64,000 nt of DNA, from the NCBI RefSeq assembly GCF_030034735.1, contig NZ_CP125370.1, forward strand, positions 3,596,001-3,660,000. Reading direction: 5' to 3'. This stretch comes from Paenibacillus sp. RC334 (GTDB lineage Bacteria; Bacillota; Bacilli; Paenibacillales; Paenibacillaceae). The position numbers and the translations under genes were made by a program. This document shows positions 1 through 7,318 of this stretch, one piece after another. Below the pieces are notes generated by a model that did no database searches, was not told where the DNA came from, and worked only from the letters and a program-made list of their open reading frames with translations. Numbering within the stretch: the stretch's first letter is position 1; each line of letters starts with the position of its first letter.

Positions 1-1581
1 TGTGGAAATGTCTTCGTAAAATATAATGGATTCTTTGCCTAAGTTTAAACGGTGGTGCAAGGCTTGCTTACTCATCTCACAGGCTTCCTTGCTTTCTAAC
101 AAATTGTCATACGATTTACTAATGCCGATACTGATGGATACATTCAAATACTCTTTTACGGTTCGAATCAAAAGGGTGGCATCATCCAGCACTTGCTTGT
201 TTATTTCCTGTTCATTCTTTCCTGTAAACATTAAAATGGTCGCCTGGATGTCATCGTTCAAAATGATGGGAAGCATTCGCTGCTGCTCTGGAATGGTTTC
301 TTCTACGATTTTGTTAATAGCCAGCAGTAAAATGTCCTTATCCGAGGGCTCCCGATCTCCCAGATTATCCAGTTGAATCAACAGGGTAATATACATTTGG
401 TTCTCCAGTTGCGGATAGCCCAAACGTGGCATTTTTCGTGCCAATTCCTCGGCTGAAATCCGCCTGCGAAACAGGTTAAGGATCAATTGGGTTTCAAGCT
501 GTGGCATTTCGGACTGAATGAGGCTTTCCAGGCTTTCCTTTTCCGTTACAATGCTGTCAATGGAATCAATAATCCAGTCAATTTCATTTTTGGAAGGCTC
601 ATTTTTGAACGAAAAATTAGGATTTTTAGGCAGGCTGCGTTTAATTTGCTGGAATGGCTTTGTAAAATAGACGGCTATGATATACGCCACCACCACAATC
701 AAGAGTGTGAGTACAAGTACCATCGTGATGATCCCGAATTTGGTCGTTTGGAATGCATTCGAAATCTCCTTTTTATCTAATATCGTTAAATACGTCCAGT
801 TGTTATAAGCAGACTTGGCATAAATGACTTGCTGAGCAGGCTGATGCTTCGTTTTTTCCAGTGTCAACATGCCTGAATTGTCGGGTGTAGCCGTAGCCTC
901 TGAAATGTGCTGGAGCTGCTGGGTGGTCAATAATTGTTCAACGGGCTCGGTTTCGTACATTAAATCGCCTTGTTTATTCAGAATAAAAACGGCCATGTGA
1001 TCCTCTGCTTGAATTGTACGATTTAACGTTTGCAACGAAATATCCGACAGCGCAATGGCTTGCTTCTTTTTGGAGAATACAGGCAAAGTATTTACAAAGC
1101 GGATTCCCTTGTCTGTTTTAATCCAGAATAGCCCCTTATCCTGATGGTCGATATAGGTTTTAAATAGCTTCTCCCGTTCTGTTTTCGTCAAATAGGACAG
1201 GCTTCCATTGGATATTTTCCAATTCTGATCCAGGCTAATCAGTGAGTATTCCGTTCCTTCTAATCCCATCGTAGCAATATAATTGAGTTGCGAATTCACA
1301 TTCCGATACGCTACAAAATCTTTTTCTGTAATGGGATGTTTTACGACTTCATCAAATGAACTGGTCGTACTATACGTATTAAAAGCATATTCAATCGTTT
1401 GGATTTTCTGCTCCAGACTGTTTTTGATCTGCGTCATGTAGCTTTGTTTACTGTTGGAAACTCTTTCCACAACTGAGCTAATTGTTGTAAAATAGATGTA
1501 GCTGCCGAAGCTGGCCACCAACCCTATTCCCAAAACCAGAATCGTAATAAAAATGGTATAGAACATCCTGCCTTTTTTCAT
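1..1581 (-). CDS. Membrane-anchored AraC-family transcriptional regulator (YesS/RhgR-like), 3' end outside window
   Basis: The frame is open from an ATG at 1581 down to the window edge (527 codons seen), so the C-terminal part is missing. The N-terminus MKKGRMFYTIFITILVLG is a membrane anchor. About 270 residues of extracytoplasmic sensor-like sequence follow, then a second membrane segment (FGIITMVLVLTLLIVVVAY) and a cytoplasmic region with the SIGIS-type core seen in large Paenibacillus AraC regulators. In that family a pair of AraC helix-turn-helix motifs ends the protein; here they would lie outside the window, so the family call is inferred from the architecture. Bacillus YesS/RhgR, of this type, controls rhamnogalacturonan genes, which fits the divergent esterase gene at 1802. 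A membrane histidine kinase is the alternative, but no kinase motif is visible in the part seen. Confidence 0.72.
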   Translation of the reverse strand, partial: MKKGRMFYTIFITILVLGIGLVASFGSYIYFTTISSVVERVSNSKQSYMTQIKNSLEQKIQTIEYAFNTYSTTSSFDEVVKHPITEKDFVAYRNVNSQLNYIATMGLEGTEYSLISLDQNWKISNGSLSYLTKTEREKLFKTYIDHQDKGLFWIKTDKGIRFVNTLPVFSKKKQAIALSDISLQTLNRTIQAEDHMAVFILNKQGDLMYETEPVEQLLTTQQLQHISEATATPDNSGMLTLEKTKHQPAQQVIYAKSAYNNWTYLTILDKKEISNAFQTTKFGIITMVLVLTLLIVVVAYIIAVYFTKPFQQIKRSLPKNPNFSFKNEPSKNEIDWIIDSIDSIVTEKESLESLIQSEMPQLETQLILNLFRRRISAEELARKMPRLGYPQLENQMYITLLIQLDNLGDREPSDKDILLLAINKIVEETIPEQQRMLPIILNDDIQATILMFTGKNEQEINKQVLDDATLLIRTVKEYLNVSISIGISKSYDNLLESKEACEMSKQALHHRLNLGKESIIFYEDIST

Positions 1582-1617
1582 TGCGCTCCCCCTTTGGTTC
1601 TTTGCATCATACCAAAA

Positions 1618-1631
1618 TTATAGCGCTTTCA
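1618..1631 (-). promoter_or_regulatory. Putative CcpA cre site
   Basis: Read on the minus strand the site is TGAAAGCGCTATAA, which matches the catabolite-response-element consensus TGWAANCGNTNWCA at all but one defined position. It lies 37-50 bp upstream of the AraC-type regulator start, in the spacer shared with the divergent esterase gene. It suggests glucose repression of this pectin-related locus. Function is inferred from sequence only. Confidence 0.5.
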
Positions 1632-1801
1632 TAACAAGGTTTAAATCATTTTTTTCACGTGTGCATTTATTTAAAAAACAAACCTGAGCTTAAGCCCACT
1701 CTTCAAACAGAAATGTTAAATACCATTACATCCGTCCCATCCCGTTTTATGTTCATCTGGATTAGCTTGCAGAATTTAAAAAAGGAATTTGGAGGTACCT
1801 T

Positions 1802-3304
1802 ATGTTACACGTTGTTAGTCATAAAGAACAGATTGTAAAAAAAGAATTTCCGGCAGACACTTCCTTTCTCTCCCTCTATCCAGCAGTGGCCCATGAAGCT
1901 CGGCCTTTTATATTGGTACTGCCCGGCGGTGGCTACGAGCACTTGGCTTCACATGAGGGAGAACCCATAGCTCGGTGGTTGAATGATTTAGGTATTCATG
2001 CAGGTGTGCTGCATTATCAAGTCGGAGACTTTGAGGTCGATTCCTTGTTGGAGGATGTGGAACATGCCCTGAGGTGGATTCGACAAACGCCCAAAGACTG
2101 GCAAGTGATCCCGGAGCAAGTCGGTCTGGTTGGATTTTCAGCAGGCGGGCACTTGGCCTCCATCGTCGCCACCAGAGGGGCGGAAAAACCCGATCTTCTG
2201 CTGTTGGGCTACCCCGTGATTTCGTTTCATGATGCTTATACGCATATCGGAAGCCGCACTCATTTTTTAGGTGAACAGCCGACACAGGAGCAACTTGACG
2301 CCTTTTCATCCGATCAACAAGTGACTTCACAGACCCCTCCAACTTTTATTTGGACAACAGCTAATGACGCCACTGTTCCGGTCGAAAACAGCTTGTTGCT
2401 AGCTTCCGCATTATCCAGAGAAGGCATTTCATTTGAGCTGCATGTGTTTGAGGAAGGGCGCCACGGCTTGGGACTGGCTGAAGATAACCGCGAATGCCAG
2501 CAATGGCTCGCTCTTGCGGAAAAGTGGCTCCAAAAACATAGCTATGTTACGGAAGGACAGCGGATCACATCCAGGCTGTTTATCGCTGGTGACTCCACCG
2601 CAGCCCAAAAAGGAGCTACCGAAAAACCGATGACAGGCTGGGGCGAACACTTGCAGAGTTATTTTGACCCGTCTGTTCAAGTGAACAATCGTGCGGTTAA
2701 TGGACGAAGCACTAAATCTTTTATAGCGGAAGGTCGATTGTCTCATATTGAAAAGGATTTTCGAGCCGGCGATTATCTGTTTATTCAATTTGGACACAAC
2801 GATGAGAAGAAAGAAGATCCCACCCGCTATACCGATCCTGACGGGGACTACCGTCAAAACCTAATTCAATGTATCGAGTCTGCTCGGGAGCGTGGTGGAA
2901 TCCCAGTACTGTTAACCTCTGTAAGCCGCCGCCGCTTTACCGCAAACGGAGAACCCGATCCGCTTGCTGTGGGTGCTTATCCCGCAGCGATGAGACGAGT
3001 AGCCGAGGAAACACGGACACCCCTGCTCGATATTTTTAAAGCCTCTCAGCAGCTTTATCGTACCCTGGGAGAAGAAGAATCCAAGCAGCTATTTATGCAT
3101 TTACCTGAAAAAGTGCATCCGAATTACCCCGCTGGCGTAACGGATAATACTCATTTTTCTGATGAAGGAGCGCGTCAGATCGCTAAATTGGTCGCTGAAG
3201 CAATTAGCCAATGTGCGGAATTGCACGCCTTAAAGCAGCTCATGCGCATGAAAGGAACGAATCAAGACAGCGGTGAGAGACTTGCACACCAACTTGTCAA
3301 CTGA
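1802..3304 (+). CDS. Two-domain carbohydrate esterase: alpha/beta-hydrolase fused to SGNH rhamnogalacturonan acetylesterase
   Basis: This 500-residue protein joins two unrelated esterase folds. Residues about 1-250 are an alpha/beta-hydrolase of the acetyl-xylan-esterase/BD-FAE type, with an oxyanion segment LVLPGGGYEHLAS, the nucleophile elbow GFSAGGH and a late acid/His segment (EGRHGLG). Residues about 255-480 are an SGNH hydrolase like B. subtilis YesT: block I FIAGDSTAA, block II NRAVNGRST, block III QFGHNDEK and a final D-x-x-H (DNTHFSDEGA). Both probably remove acetyl groups from plant polysaccharide side chains. No signal peptide is visible, so it should act on oligomers inside the cell. 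GGAGG sits at 1791, 6 nt before the ATG. The divergent AraC-type gene is a likely regulator. Confidence 0.85.
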   Translation: MLHVVSHKEQIVKKEFPADTSFLSLYPAVAHEARPFILVLPGGGYEHLASHEGEPIARWLNDLGIHAGVLHYQVGDFEVDSLLEDVEHALRWIRQTPKDWQVIPEQVGLVGFSAGGHLASIVATRGAEKPDLLLLGYPVISFHDAYTHIGSRTHFLGEQPTQEQLDAFSSDQQVTSQTPPTFIWTTANDATVPVENSLLLASALSREGISFELHVFEEGRHGLGLAEDNRECQQWLALAEKWLQKHSYVTEGQRITSRLFIAGDSTAAQKGATEKPMTGWGEHLQSYFDPSVQVNNRAVNGRSTKSFIAEGRLSHIEKDFRAGDYLFIQFGHNDEKKEDPTRYTDPDGDYRQNLIQCIESARERGGIPVLLTSVSRRRFTANGEPDPLAVGAYPAAMRRVAEETRTPLLDIFKASQQLYRTLGEEESKQLFMHLPEKVHPNYPAGVTDNTHFSDEGARQIAKLVAEAISQCAELHALKQLMRMKGTNQDSGERLAHQLVN

Positions 3305-3332
3305 TATCAAGTACTAAAAAGATACAAACACG

Positions 3333-3373
3333 AAAAACGGACTTAGGGCTAATCACTCTGACGTCCGTTTTTT
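3333..3373 (+). terminator. Rho-independent terminator of the esterase gene
   Basis: A perfect 10-bp stem (AAAAACGGAC at 3333-3342 with GTCCGTTTTT at 3363-3372) begins about 30 nt after the esterase stop and runs into a T tract. Confidence 0.85.
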
Positions 3374-3596
3374 ATTCCGTGTGGGTCAAAGACTATACAG
3401 CTATGGAGAATAGTTCAAAAGTACGGTAAGTTAAAAAGCAAATACTTGAATTGTTATATTTTAATTCTTTTGTATTTTATAGGGCTTTAGAATCGTTTTA
3501 TTGTATTATTTTGACAACATTTTTCGAATGAAGTGAAATCAACAATTTTACATGGTATATTTTAGGAGCTCATATCATACATCAGGAGGAATTTTT

Positions 3597-3929
3597 ATGA
3601 ATACTAAGAAAATATTATTATCAACGGTCATGTCTTTGGGGCTCATTGGTAGTATCATCGTCCCTAGTGCGTCCGCAGCAGTAGGTCCTTCACCGATAAT
3701 TACGCCTATTGTAGAAGCTAACGGAGTATACTACAGAACTGCTACGTTACCGCGAAATTATTCCTATGCGCTGTCAAATTATCCGGGGGATACTTATAAA
3801 GTGGCAAGTGGAAATGTGACAGTCTCCGCTTCTGGCGTGGTAACAACCACTACTGCAACAACCGCAAGAGTCGAAATTTATGGCGGTAACGGTAAATTGA
3901 GAATGGTGTACACTGTTAAGGTGCTCTAA
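3597..3929 (+). CDS. Small secreted protein with Ig-like (BIG-type) C-terminal segment
   Basis: The start is ATG 3597, with CAGGAGGA 6 nt upstream; an in-frame ATG at 3552 lacks such a site. The 110-residue product has a clear signal peptide: MNTKK, a hydrophobic core of about 16 residues, then PSASA with probable cleavage near residue 27. The mature part (YKVASGNVTVSASGVVTTT followed by an ARVEIYGG strand) resembles a short bacterial Ig-like domain. I recognise no specific function; a wall or matrix protein is possible. The reading frame stops at 3929, but the next frame stays open for 25 plausible codons (3931-4005), so the gene may be frameshifted at its end. A terminator follows at 4036. 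Confidence 0.7.
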   Translation: MNTKKILLSTVMSLGLIGSIIVPSASAAVGPSPIITPIVEANGVYYRTATLPRNYSYALSNYPGDTYKVASGNVTVSASGVVTTTTATTARVEIYGGNGKLRMVYTVKVL

Positions 3930-4035
3930 GATTGGAGTAAGTGTTCCTGGGAATGTAGAATCAACGATCATTATCAAAAATGGTGAATCAGTGGGGAGTA
4001 TTTAAGGCCCTTTTTAAGCGATTTTGAAAATATCA

Positions 4036-4075
4036 AAAGAAGCACTGTCCGTTTATTAGGGCAGTGCTTCTTTAA
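4036..4075 (+). terminator. Rho-independent terminator after the small secreted protein
   Basis: AAAGAAGCACTG (4036-4047) pairs with CAGTGCTTCTTT (4062-4073). The stem can be extended inward by TCC/GGG with one wobble. Confidence 0.85.
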
Positions 4076-4268
4076 TGGGGCAATAAGAACTCATATTCTA
4101 TTTTATCAGTGGAACCCTTTATTAGTTTTCATTGAACTCACAGACTCATGAGAAGTTTTATTTAAATACTCCTCGAATTGAGTGCCACATGCTCAAACGT
4201 CCTCTTTTCTAAACTTTCGTGAGATCAATAAAAATACTCCGAATGTCCACTGGCTCCAACAATATTTA

Positions 4269-4412
4269 TTATGTACGGACAGATATAATTTCTTCTAGCT
4301 TTACCCAACTGAAATCATCCTCATTCCTCCAATTTCCAACATTTGCTGCGGTGGTTGATGAGATACATACCGTTAAGCTGTCCGTTCTCAACGGAAGCGA
4401 CCTATGATAAGC
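4269..4412 (-). pseudogene. Possible decayed coding remnant (C-terminal 47 codons)
   Basis: On the minus strand, 47 codons are open to a stop at 4269-4271 and end in the protein-like sequence WRNEDDFSWVKLEEIISVRT. There is no start codon with a ribosome site; the frame is cut off upstream by a stop inside the palindrome at 4403-4425. It may be the tail of a lost gene. A plus-strand ORF of 62 codons over the same bases looks less protein-like and has no ribosome site. I cannot name the family. Confidence 0.22.
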
Positions 4413-4425
4413 TTAGCTTATCATA
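4403..4425. repeat. Perfect 10-bp palindrome with 3-nt loop
   Basis: TATGATAAGC (4403-4412), TTA, GCTTATCATA (4416-4425). It lies 70 bp before the kinase gene. There is no T tract, so it looks more like an operator or recombination scar than a terminator. The surrounding spacer 4080-4495 shows no other gene that I can support beyond the remnant at 4269-4412. Confidence 0.6.
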
Positions 4426-4495
4426 ATTTACTAAATAATAGATATTGGATATTTCATTAAAGGGCAGGATTGTTGAATGGAAAGGATGATCATTT

Positions 4496-5107
4496 ATGAG
4501 CGATTTTAAAATAATAGAGGGGCATTTCAACTCTTTTCAAAACTTCGTAAATGCTATAAACGAAAAATCTAAAAAGCAATCTACTTTGCTGATTGGGATA
4601 GATGGTTGTGGTGGTTCTGGTAAAAGTACATTCGCATACAAGTTAAAAGAAGAACTAACTAACTCAACTATTGTTCACAAGGATAATTTTTATCTCTCCT
4701 CCTCTAACATTTTAAATACACATCCCTCAAAAAAACCTATCGGTGCTGATTATGATTGGAGACGTCTTTTAAATCAGGTACTGGAGCCAATAAGAAATGA
4801 AAAGGATGGGCATTATCAACGGTATGATTGGGAGACGGATAAGCTAGCGGAATGGCATACTGTTCCTGCTGGTGGCATTGTCATAATCGAAGGAGTATAT
4901 TCCATTCGAAAGGAACTGGAGGATAAATATGACTTCAAAATTTGGGTTGATTGTCCACGAGAAATTAGGCTTTCAAGAGGTCTTGAAAGAGACGGAGAGT
5001 GTGCTCGTGGGATGTGGGAAGATAATTGGATGATTTCAGAAGACATTTATGTAGAAGCTCATAAACCCTTTAAAAGAGCAGACCTCGTTATTAGTGGAGC
5101 TTTATAA
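4496..5107 (+). CDS. Uridine kinase-like P-loop kinase
   Basis: The 203-residue protein has a Walker A motif GIDGCGGSGKST (near residue 34), then HKDNFYLS (the substrate/Mg-binding Asp of the uridine kinase/PRK family), DYDWRRLL, a strand leading to IIEGVYS (Walker B-like) and VDCPREIRLSRGLERDG, the lid arginines. It probably phosphorylates a nucleoside or similar small molecule with ATP. The length fits the short uridine-kinase-like proteins common in Paenibacillus and Bacillus; true Udk is of similar size but has a different C-terminus. GGAAAGGA upstream is the ribosome site. The gene stands alone. Confidence 0.8.
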   Translation: MSDFKIIEGHFNSFQNFVNAINEKSKKQSTLLIGIDGCGGSGKSTFAYKLKEELTNSTIVHKDNFYLSSSNILNTHPSKKPIGADYDWRRLLNQVLEPIRNEKDGHYQRYDWETDKLAEWHTVPAGGIVIIEGVYSIRKELEDKYDFKIWVDCPREIRLSRGLERDGECARGMWEDNWMISEDIYVEAHKPFKRADLVISGAL

Positions 5108-5272
5108 ATTTCTTATTCAAAGAATGAAACAGGGCACCTCCATACATAAAGGTTCTCTTGTTTCTTAGTTTAACGATCATCACAGGCTAAGTTTTAAGGC
5201 GAAGAATTTACGTCATTATAAATGAGCTTATAGATAGTGTCCTATCTGCTCAGCGAAAGAAGATATAAAACA

Positions 5273-5303
5273 ACAAAAAAACCCTTGCTACGCAAGGGTT
5301 TTT
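5273..5303 (-). terminator. Terminator of the tRNA gene
   Basis: A 12-bp stem (AAAAACCCTTGC at 5277-5288 with GCAAGGGTTTTT at 5292-5303, loop TAC), 8 nt past the tRNA 3' end on the minus strand, with a following T run. It could also stop plus-strand transcription from the kinase gene. Confidence 0.85.
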
Positions 5304-5310
5304 GAGGAAA

Positions 5311-5384
5311 TGGGCCCTGAGGGACTCGAACCCCCGACCAATCGGTTATGAGCCGACCGCTCTAACCAACTGAGCTAAGGGCCC
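5311..5384 (-). tRNA. tRNA with CAT anticodon, probably tRNA-Ile2 (lysidine type)
   Basis: The 74-nt cloverleaf has a 7-bp acceptor stem (GGGCCCT/AGGGCCC), a D arm with AGCTCAGTTGGTTAGAGC, an anticodon loop CTCATAA and a T arm GGTTCGAGTCC. No CCA is encoded. The CAT anticodon would be called Met by rule, but the loop CTCATAA, flanked by GG/CC, matches the Bacillus tRNA-Ile2 that is modified by TilS, whereas elongator tRNA-Met has TTCATAC. The isotype assignment is inference from those positions. Confidence 0.9.
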
Positions 5385-5514
5385 TCAAAAAAATATGTAT
5401 ATTCACGCTACATTTACATAAAACAGCGGCGTTAATTAATATACAACATTTTCTTGTGTTTCGTCAATAGTTTCTCAAAAAAATATTTTTTTCGGATTCA
5501 TTTTTCATAAAAAA

Positions 5515-5679
5515 CTAAGGAATAAATCGAACTCCGTAACGTCCTTTACGCGAGCGGTACACCTCCACTGCGCGAGGATCGTTGTAGCCGTACATCCAGC
5601 CGTCGTGCTCCAGCCTTTTTGCCAGACAACCTGCCTGAAATTTGGTCGTGTACAGTCTGCCGTAGTAAATCCAATACAT
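5515..5679 (-). CDS. Small conserved-looking hypothetical protein (54 aa)
   Basis: ATG at 5679 is preceded by a strong GAGGGAG at about 9 nt. The 54-codon product begins MYWIYYGRLYTTKFQAG and ends YRSRKGRYGVRFIP. It is rich in Tyr, Arg and Gly, with a basic tail (pI high), no membrane segment and one Cys. Codon use and the ribosome site argue that it is real. I do not recognise a family. It stands alone between the tRNA and the pyr operon. Confidence 0.62.
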   Translation of the reverse strand: MYWIYYGRLYTTKFQAGCLAKRLEHDGWMYGYNDPRAVEVYRSRKGRYGVRFIP

Positions 5680-5713
5680 CCGAACTCCCTCTTTTCACAT
5701 GATGGTAGAAGTT

Positions 5714-5804
5714 AGTGTAACCGGATCGAATTCGAATTACACGGCCTGCATCATAACAATCTGCAACGAGTATGAGTCGCTTTAATAAATGGCCCCGTTA
5801 CACT
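5714..5804. repeat. Nested inverted repeats downstream of pyrE
   Basis: GTGTAA...TTACAC (5715-5742) encloses the palindrome TCGAATTCGA, and AGTGTAAC at 5714 is repeated inverted as GTTACACT at 5797-5804. This spacer follows the last pyr gene but has no T tract, so it is not a classical terminator. Confidence 0.4.
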
Positions 5805-5818
5805 TTATATGCTAAGCC

Positions 5819-6460
5819 TTATTTGCCAAAGGAGGCCGGGTCCTGACGCCACGAACGCAGCAGCTCCAGTTCTTCCTCCTGAATCGTTCCCTCACGCAAG
5901 GCAACGTCCATCAGGGCCGTGTAATTGGACAAGCTTTGCAGCTTCACACCTGCTTCTGCAAAGGCTTGAGTCGCTTTATCAAGCTGGTAGCTGAAAATAG
6001 CGAGTACAGCTAACGGCTGGGCGCCTGCTTGCTCTACGGCCTGCGCTGCTTTGATGGAGCTGCCACCAGTAGAGATGAGATCCTCGATAACAATAACCTT
6101 TTGTCCCTCACTAATCCGACCTTCGATCTGGTTCTCTTTGCCGTGTCCTTTGGCTTTGTCCCTTACATACGCCATCGGCAGATTAAGCTTTTGCGCCACC
6201 CAGGCAGCATGAGGAATCCCCGCTGTAGCCGTGCCTGCTATGACTTCGGTTTCAGGGTATTGCTCACGGATCACAGCAGCGAACGAATCAGCGATCAGCT
6301 CGCGCACCTCCGGATAGGACATAGTCAGGCGATTGTCACAGTAGATAGGTGATTTAATGCCGGATGTCCATGTAAAAGGCTGCTGCGGACGCAGCGCTAC
6401 CGCCTGAATTCGTAACAGATGGGATGCAATTTGCTCGGGGATATTATTTAATGTAGTCAT
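5819..6460 (-). CDS. pyrE: Orotate phosphoribosyltransferase
   Basis: It converts orotate and PRPP to OMP, the fifth step of UMP synthesis. The 213-residue length is normal. The PRPP-binding loop VIVIEDLISTGGSS lies at residues 122-135, and the catalytic-loop basic cluster RDKAKGHGKENQIEG lies at 100-114. It is last in the operon and its start overlaps the pyrF stop by 4 nt, so the two are translationally coupled. Expression should follow the PyrR attenuator more than 8 kb upstream. Confidence 0.97.
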   Translation of the reverse strand: MTTLNNIPEQIASHLLRIQAVALRPQQPFTWTSGIKSPIYCDNRLTMSYPEVRELIADSFAAVIREQYPETEVIAGTATAGIPHAAWVAQKLNLPMAYVRDKAKGHGKENQIEGRISEGQKVIVIEDLISTGGSSIKAAQAVEQAGAQPLAVLAIFSYQLDKATQAFAEAGVKLQSLSNYTALMDVALREGTIQEEELELLRSWRQDPASFGK

Positions 6461-7194
6461 ACTTGGTTCATCTCCTCAATAATGTGTTCCGCTGCGGCAC
6501 GCGGGTCTAATGCAGCCGTAATGGGGCGTCCAACGACGATGTAGCTGCTACCTTGGGCGATGGCTTGCCCAGGTGTCACTACACGTGACTGGTCGCCTGT
6601 AGCGCTGCCTGCCGGACGTATGCCAGGGGTAATCGTCTTGAAGTCCGCCCCGCATACAGCGCGGATCGCAGGCACTTCCAACGGGGATGCCACTACTCCG
6701 TCCAATCCTGCCTCACGGGTCAGTTGTGCGTATCGAACGACCACATCCTGTACTGTACCGGGAATGCCTATCTCCTTATTCATGGTTGTCTGGTCCATAC
6801 TGGTCAACTGTGTAACTGCTATAATGAGCGGCATAGCAAGTGAACTGTCTGCCAAAACAGCGGCTTCGGCCCCAGCCTTGGCGGCTGCCATCATATTTCG
6901 CCCTCCGGCAGCATGTACGTTGAACATATCCACACCCAGGCGGGTGATGCTCTCCGCACCTCCCCGTACGGTGTTGGGGATATCATGCATTTTCAAATCC
7001 AGAAATACGGAGTATCCTCTCGACTTTAGCTGCTCTACAAAAGCTGGCCCTGCGCTATAAAACAGCTGCATGCCTACTTTTATATAACAGGGAATACCCT
7101 CCAGCTGTTGAATGAGCCGCTCCGCCTGCTGCGCATCCGGATAATCTAACGCGACCATCAGCCGTCCTGCCATCTGCTGAAATGCTTCGTTCAT
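6457..7194 (-). CDS. pyrF: Orotidine-5'-phosphate decarboxylase
   Basis: It decarboxylates OMP to UMP. The signature DLKMHDIPNTV carries the catalytic Asp-Lys-Asp array; the N-terminal strand LMVALDYPD and the phosphate-binding end GSSYIVVGRPI are also present. I prefer ATG 7194 (MNEAFQQ, 245 aa) with AAGGGG about 10 nt upstream. An earlier start at 7251 would begin inside the carB-pyrF hairpin and add 19 residues that do not resemble the family. Confidence 0.95.
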   Translation of the reverse strand: MNEAFQQMAGRLMVALDYPDAQQAERLIQQLEGIPCYIKVGMQLFYSAGPAFVEQLKSRGYSVFLDLKMHDIPNTVRGGAESITRLGVDMFNVHAAGGRNMMAAAKAGAEAAVLADSSLAMPLIIAVTQLTSMDQTTMNKEIGIPGTVQDVVVRYAQLTREAGLDGVVASPLEVPAIRAVCGADFKTITPGIRPAGSATGDQSRVVTPGQAIAQGSSYIVVGRPITAALDPRAAAEHIIEEMNQV

Positions 7195-7242
7195 CGTCCT
7201 GCATCCCCTTTTCACGTCAATTCGGGTATATTTGCCCGTGAT

Positions 7243-7280
7243 AAAGGACATCCGTCAGCCGAAGCTGATGAATGTCCTTT
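7243..7280 (-). other. Intercistronic hairpin with UUCG tetraloop between carB and pyrF
   Basis: On the minus-strand RNA, AAAGGACAT pairs with ATGTCCTTT and an inner TCAGC-TTCG-GCTGA hairpin has the stable cUUCGg loop. No T run follows, so it is more likely a stability or processing element than a terminator. Confidence 0.6.
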
Positions 7281-7318
7281 CCTGTACTACTTATTTCTCA
7301 TCTTCTATTCGTATCGCG

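Noticed and set aside
2429..2857. Minus-strand 142-codon ORF inside the esterase gene
   Set aside because: Shadow of the esterase coding sequence; no domain pattern.
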